Part shown: positions 59,701 through 64,000 of the stretch, in pieces
Position numbering within the stretch: position 1 is the first letter of the stretch
Layout: each line of letters starts with the position of its first letter
Source: Halichondria panicea
Lineage: Eukaryota > Porifera > Demospongiae > Suberitida > Halichondriidae
Direction of reading: 5' to 3'
Assembly: GCF_963675165.1 (NCBI RefSeq)
Contig: NC_087377.1
Span: 375,001 to 439,000 of the forward strand
Length of the DNA stretch: 64,000 nucleotides
Notes under the pieces: model-generated
The model's database searches: none
What the model was told of the DNA's origin: nothing
What the model saw: only the letters and a program-made list of their open reading frames with translations
Made by a program: the position numbers and the translations under genes

Positions 59701-62240
59701 GCAATAGTTTTACGTTCCCGTGAGTGGGTTCAATTCACTAGCAATAGTTTTACGTTCCCGTGAGTGGGTTCAATTCACTAGCAATAGTTTTAAGTTCTCG
59801 TGAGTGGTCACTAGCAATAGTTTTGCGTTCCCGTGGGTGGGTTCAATTCACTAGCAATAGTTTTACGTTCCCGTGAGTGGGTTCAATTCACTAGCAATAG
59901 TTTTAAGTTCTCGTGAGTGGTCACTAGCAATAGTTTTGCGTTCCCGTGAGTGGGTTCAATTCACTAGCAATAGTTTTAAGTTCCCGTGAGTGGGTTCAAT
60001 TCACTAGCAATAGTTTTGCGTTCCCGTGAGTGGGTTCAATTCACTAGCAATAGTTTTGCGTTCCCGTGAGTGGTTTCAATTCACTAATAGTTTTACGTTC
60101 CCGTGAGTCGGTTCAATTCACTAGCAATAGTTTTACGTTCCCGTGAGTGGGTTCAATTCACTAGCAATACTTTTAAGTTCTCGTGAGTGGTCACTAGCAA
60201 TAGTTTTGCGTTCCCGTGGGTGGGTTCAATTCACTAGCAATAGTTTTGCGTTCCCGTGGGTGGGTTCAATTCACTAGCAATAGTTTTAAGTTCCCGTGAG
60301 TGGTCACTAGCAATAGTTTTAAGTTCCCGTGAGTGGGTTCAATTCACTAGCAATAGTTTTGCGTTCCCGTGAGTGGGTTCAATTCACTAGCAATAGTTTT
60401 AAGTTCCCGTGAGTGGGTTCAATTCACTAGCAATAGTTTTGCATTCCCTTGAGTGGGTTCAATTCACTGGCAATAGTTTTACGTTCCCGTGAGTGGGTTC
60501 AATTCACTAGCAATAGTTTTAAGTTCCCGTGAGTGGGTTCAATTCACTAGCAATAGTTTTGCGTTCCCGTGAGTGGGTTCAATTCACTAGCAATAGTTTT
60601 GCGTTCCCGTGAGTGGGTTCAATTCACTAGCAATAGTTTTAAGTTCCCGTGAGTGGGTTCAATTCACTAGCAATAGTTTTGCGTTCCCGTGGGTAGGTTC
60701 AATTCACTAGCAATAGTTTTGCGTTCCCGTGAGTGGGTTCAATTCACTAGCAATAGTTTTGCGTTCCCGTGGGTGGGTTCAATTCACCAGCAATAGTTTT
60801 ACGTTCCCGTGAGTGGGTTCAATTCACTAGCAATAGTTTTAAGTTCTCGTGAGTGGTCACTAGCAATAGTTTTGCGTTCCCGTGGGTGTGTTCATTTCAC
60901 TAGCAATAGTTTTAAGTTCCTGTGAGTGGTCACTAGCAAAAGTTTTGCGTTCCCGTGGGTGGGTTCAATTCACTAGCAATAGTTTTGCGTTCCCGTGAGT
61001 GGGTTCAATTCACTAGCAATAGTTTTACGTTCCCGTGAGTGGGTTCAATTCACTAGCAATAGTTTTACGTTCCCGTGAGTGGGTTCAATTCACTAGCAAT
61101 AGTTTTAAGTTCTCGTGAGTGGTCACTAGCAATAGTTTTGCGTTCCCGTGGGTGGGTTCAATTCACTAGCAATAGTTTTGCGTTCCCGTGAGTGGGTTCA
61201 ATTCACCAGCAATAGTTTTGCGTTCCCGTGGGTGGGTTTAATTCACCAGCAATAGTTTTACGTTCCCGTGAGTGGGTTCAATTCACTAGCAATAGTTTTA
61301 AGTTCTCGTGAGTGGTCACTAGCAATAGTTTTGCGTTCCCGTGGGTGGGTTCAATTCACAAGCAATAGTTTTGCGTTCCCGTGGGTGGGTTGAATTCACT
61401 AGCAATAGTTTTAAGTTCCCGTGAGTGGTCACTAGCAATAGTTTTACGTTCCCGTGAGTGGGTTCAATTCACTAGCAATAGTTTTAAGTTCCCGTGAGTG
61501 GGTTCAATTCACTAGCAATAGTTTTGCATTCCCTTGAGTGGGTTCAATTCACTGGCAATAGTTTTACGTTCCCGTGAGTGGGTTCAATTCACTAGCAATA
61601 GTTTTAAGTTCCCGTGAGTGGGTTCAATTCACTAGCAATAGTTTTGCGTTCCCGTGGGTGGGTTCAATTCACTAGCAATAGTTTTGCGTTCCCGTGGGTG
61701 GGTTCAATTCACTAGCAATAGTTTTGCGTTCCCGTGAGTGGGTTCAATTCACTAGCAATAGTTTTGCGTTCCCGTGAGTGGGTGCAATTCACTAGCAATA
61801 GTTTTGCGTTCTCGTGAGTGGGTTCAATTCACTAGCAATAGTTTTGCGTTCCCGTGAGTGGGTTCAATTCGCTAGCAATAGTTTTGCATTCCCTTGTGTG
61901 GGTTCAATTCACTAGCAATAGTTTTACGTTCCCGTGGGTGGATTCAATTCACTAGCAATAGTTTCAAGTTTCCGTGAGTGGGTTAAATTCACTAGCAATA
62001 GTTTACGTTCCCGTTAGTGGGTTCAATTCACTAGCAATAATTTTGCGTTCCCGTCAGTGGGTTCAATTCACTAGCAATAGTTTTGCGTTCCCGTGAGTGG
62101 GTTCAATTCACTAGCAATAGTTTTAAGTTCCCGTGAGTGGTCACTAGCAATAGTTTTGCGTTCCCATGAGTGGGTTCAATTCACTAGCAATAGTTTTACG
62201 TTCCCGTGAGTGGGTTCAATTCACTAGCAATAGTTTTACG
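50775..62240 (+). repeat. Giant 40-bp minisatellite array 2 (about 290 units)
   Basis: Same unit and orientation as array 1, about 11.5 kb. Dominated by GTGAGTGGG, GTGGGTGGG and 33-bp (GTGAGTGGTCAC) units. Marker variants recur (GGTGTGTTCATTTCAC at about 52,001, 52,690, 53,422, 55,130, 56,281, 56,930, 58,325, 59,570 and 60,885), showing nested higher-order repeats. Two exact-looking long shifts are 4,280 bp (51,201 to 55,481) and 2,640 bp (57,649 to 60,289), both multiples of 40. The GTGCATGGG 44-bp units of array 1 are absent. Confidence 0.97.
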
Positions 62241-62456
62241 TGTTTTGTAGTTTGTGCTTTTTGCGCTGTACTCCCCCCTTGCATGTGTGACTGTGTTTTG
62301 TAGTTTGTGCTTTTTGCGCTGTACTCCCCCCTTGCATGTGTGACTGTGTTTTGTAGTTTGTGCTTTTTGCGCTGTACTCCCCCCTTGCATGTGTGACTGT
62401 GTTTTGTAGTTTGTGTGCTTTTTGCGCTGTACTCCCCCCTTGCATGTGTGACTGTG
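62241..62456 (+). repeat. 53-bp tandem repeat flanking array 2, four units
   Basis: Units start TGTTTTGTAGTTTGTGC and contain GCGCTGTACTCCCCCC. After the fourth unit, a last fragment of the 40-bp satellite reappears (62,461-62,510). Confidence 0.95.
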
Positions 62457-62510
62457 TTTAGTCACTAGCAATAGTTTTACGTTCCCATGAGTGGAGGTTC
62501 AATAATTCAC

Positions 62511-62924
62511 AACAGCTGCATTGTACCTCCTTGTTTTGTGTTTTTTATGCAAGTGCACTGAATGCGCCAGCGAAAGCTTAGGTTTTCTGAATGCTTAGAA
62601 ACAGACCTTTCAAATGATACCATATTTATTTGATATTTGCCAATTTAGTCCCCATGGTCCGAGGTCTAAAAATAACAAATTCAGGGCCCGGATGAAATAT
62701 TGGATTGAAACACATCATTTGAAATGTATTTTTCTAAGCTTTCGGAATATTATAAAATTTTTGACATGGATCAACTGTTATGGCTGTTGAAAGACCCACC
62801 TTCCGTTTAATTCGTGAATCTTTCGGCTGTCATAACTTAAATTCTGTGGATCGAAAGTCAAAAATGTTATGGTTTTCTGAATGTTTAGAAACAGACCTTT
62901 TAAATGGTACGGGTGGGTTAGGGT
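62511..62924. other. No gene; partial internal duplication
   Basis: TTTTCTGAATG followed by TTAGAAACAGACCTTT occurs twice (about 62,583 and 62,873). No supported exon. Confidence 0.4.
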
Positions 62925-63235
62925 TAGGCTCCCGTGAGTGGACTGAATGCGCCAGCAAAAGTCTTAGGCTCCCGCGAGTTGGCTGAATGCACCACGAAAA
63001 TAACCCCACGAAAATTACCCGCTATATATACGATAGTTGGATGTTTTTTATGCGCTGTACTCCCCCCTTGTGTTGTATTTTTTATGTGAGTGCGCTAAAT
63101 GCGCCAGCGAAAGTCTTAGGCTCTCGCGAGTTGGCTGAATGCACCAGCAAAAGTCTTAGGCTCTCGCAAGTTGGGCTGAATGCGCTAGCGAACGTCTTAG
63201 GCTCTCGTGAGAGGGCTGAATGCACCACGAAAATG
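62925..63235 (+). repeat. Diverged 40-bp relative of the satellite
   Basis: Units such as TAGGCTCCCGTGAGTGG then ACTGAATGCGCCAGCAAAAG repeat at a 40-bp period in two patches (62,925-63,000 and 63,081-63,235), separated by a GCTGTACTCCCCCC segment. They align base for base in period and in the CCCGTGAGTGG and CCAGCAAAAGT positions with the main satellite. Confidence 0.8.
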
Positions 63236-63434
63236 ACCCGCTATACGATAGTTGGAATAGTTAGTATTTTTTATGCACTGTACTCCCCCCTTGCATGTGT
63301 GACGGTGTTTTGGGTTAGTTAGTGTTCACTTCTCTATAATTACATACATGCATTAATTTGGGTGACAATTTGTGGGACATTATGATCATTGACGTGTGCA
63401 ATAAATGATGTATATATACTGTGTGTGTGTGCAG
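63236..63434. other. Non-coding, ends in a GT tract
   Basis: Contains another GCACTGTACTCCCCCC word and a (GT)n run that forms the acceptor side of the candidate terminal exon. Confidence 0.4.
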
Positions 63435-63489
63435 GACTGAACACCAGCCCCCGGCATGTATCATGAGGGACGCTGTACAGAGATGTTAG
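63435..63489 (+). CDS. Candidate terminal exon of the orphan gene, right copy
   Basis: After GTGTGTGCAG the sequence completes a phase-2 codon and encodes TEHQPPACIMRDAVQRC then TAG. The phase matches the donor at 50,628 exactly. If real, the intron is 12.8 kb and consists almost wholly of the satellite. A phase match alone has about a one-in-three chance of being accidental. Confidence 0.35.
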
Positions 63490-63792
63490 GGCAAGTTCCT
63501 TTAATTAGATCCAGATATTGTAATTATTTCCTTCTTCCAGGTTGTCGGTGGCTAAACGTGCTTATAGTTGCCATGGAGATGGAGATGGTAATTGACTGAA
63601 GTCATGTACCTACCTCTCGATAGAAGGAAACAAGGATTTGTCAATAATTATAGTACTGTGATAAATAAATGTTTTGTCAACTTTGATTCTCTAAGATCAT
63701 AATTATTCACAACTATAATTATACTATTGTTCTTGTTCTTACAAAACTTTAAATTATGTTACGTTGTTTCATATTAATTATAATTATATCGA

Positions 63793-64000
63793 GTACAGCA
63801 GCCATTCAGTGTTAGGTAGTGCCAGACCATCAAACCATCGCCTTGTCCATCCATATATACACAACCATCAACCTACACAGAGAGCATGAGAGACTTGTCA
63901 CACAACATAGCTAGCTACTTATCTGTGTGTATGTGGCTCCTCCACAACCGTCAACCTACACAGAGAGCATGAGAGACATGCCACACGACATAGCTAGTTA
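63793..64000. repeat. Right-block counterpart of 19.33-20.95 kb with empty transposon site
   Basis: GCAGCCATTCAGTGTTAGGT through ATCAAACCA (63,829-63,837) matches the left flank of the element at 19,382. The sequence then continues directly into the right-flank sequence (ACACAACCATCAACCTACAC). It shows that the duplication continues beyond the window. Confidence 0.8.

Noticed and set aside
62196-62471. Frame with repeated THSHTCKGG peptides
   Set aside because: It translates the 53-bp tandem repeat; same at 16,303-16,503.

Overview
The window looks like nuclear DNA of an early-branching animal. Introns are short with canonical GT-AG ends in preserved phase, intergenic DNA is AT-rich, small terminal-inverted-repeat transposons are dense, and the genes are ankyrin, NAK-family kinase, Roc-COR GTPase and death-domain genes. 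A demosponge such as Amphimedon would fit, but this is inferred from style and gene content, not from a marker gene. Exons were assembled by eye from splice sites, phase and homology; no search was run.

The left block (about 0.4-21 kb) and the right block (about 44.6-64 kb, running off the edge) are two copies of one segmental duplication in the same orientation. In order, each holds an ankyrin-repeat gene (minus), an AAK1/GAK-like kinase gene (minus, broken in both copies), a divergent start region, a short orphan gene (plus), and a giant 40-bp minisatellite lying downstream of that gene's second exon, probably in its intron. The arrays cover 5.37-16.36 kb (about 11.0 kb) and 50.78-62.24 kb (about 11.5 kb), roughly a third of the window. 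They have evolved different higher-order structures since the duplication. A diverged 40-bp relative survives at 62.9-63.2 kb.

The centre (17-43 kb) is a death-fold gene cluster on the minus strand. It has a terminal death-domain exon at 17.4 kb, a two-death-domain gene with a possible UPA domain (25.5-27.3 kb), an orphan NAK kinase exon (27.4 kb), and a Roc-COR GTPase with two death domains (28.5-32.4 kb). One 5' exon of the GTPase gene lies at 42.7 kb, beyond a roughly 10-kb intron. That intron contains a fresh 2.7-kb tandem duplication. One unit carries a complete piggyBac element (34,442-38,963) whose six-exon transposase reads open throughout; the other unit keeps the empty TTAA site. 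Two TIR elements with 9-bp target duplications, several TA-flanked MITEs and long CA/GT tracts fill much of the rest.

The functional picture is a decaying and duplicating locus of signalling and innate-immunity-type genes: intracellular GTPase and death-domain adaptors, ankyrin scaffolds and endocytic-type kinases. Satellite expansion, segmental duplication and DNA transposons have remodelled it. No tRNA, rRNA or CRISPR was found.
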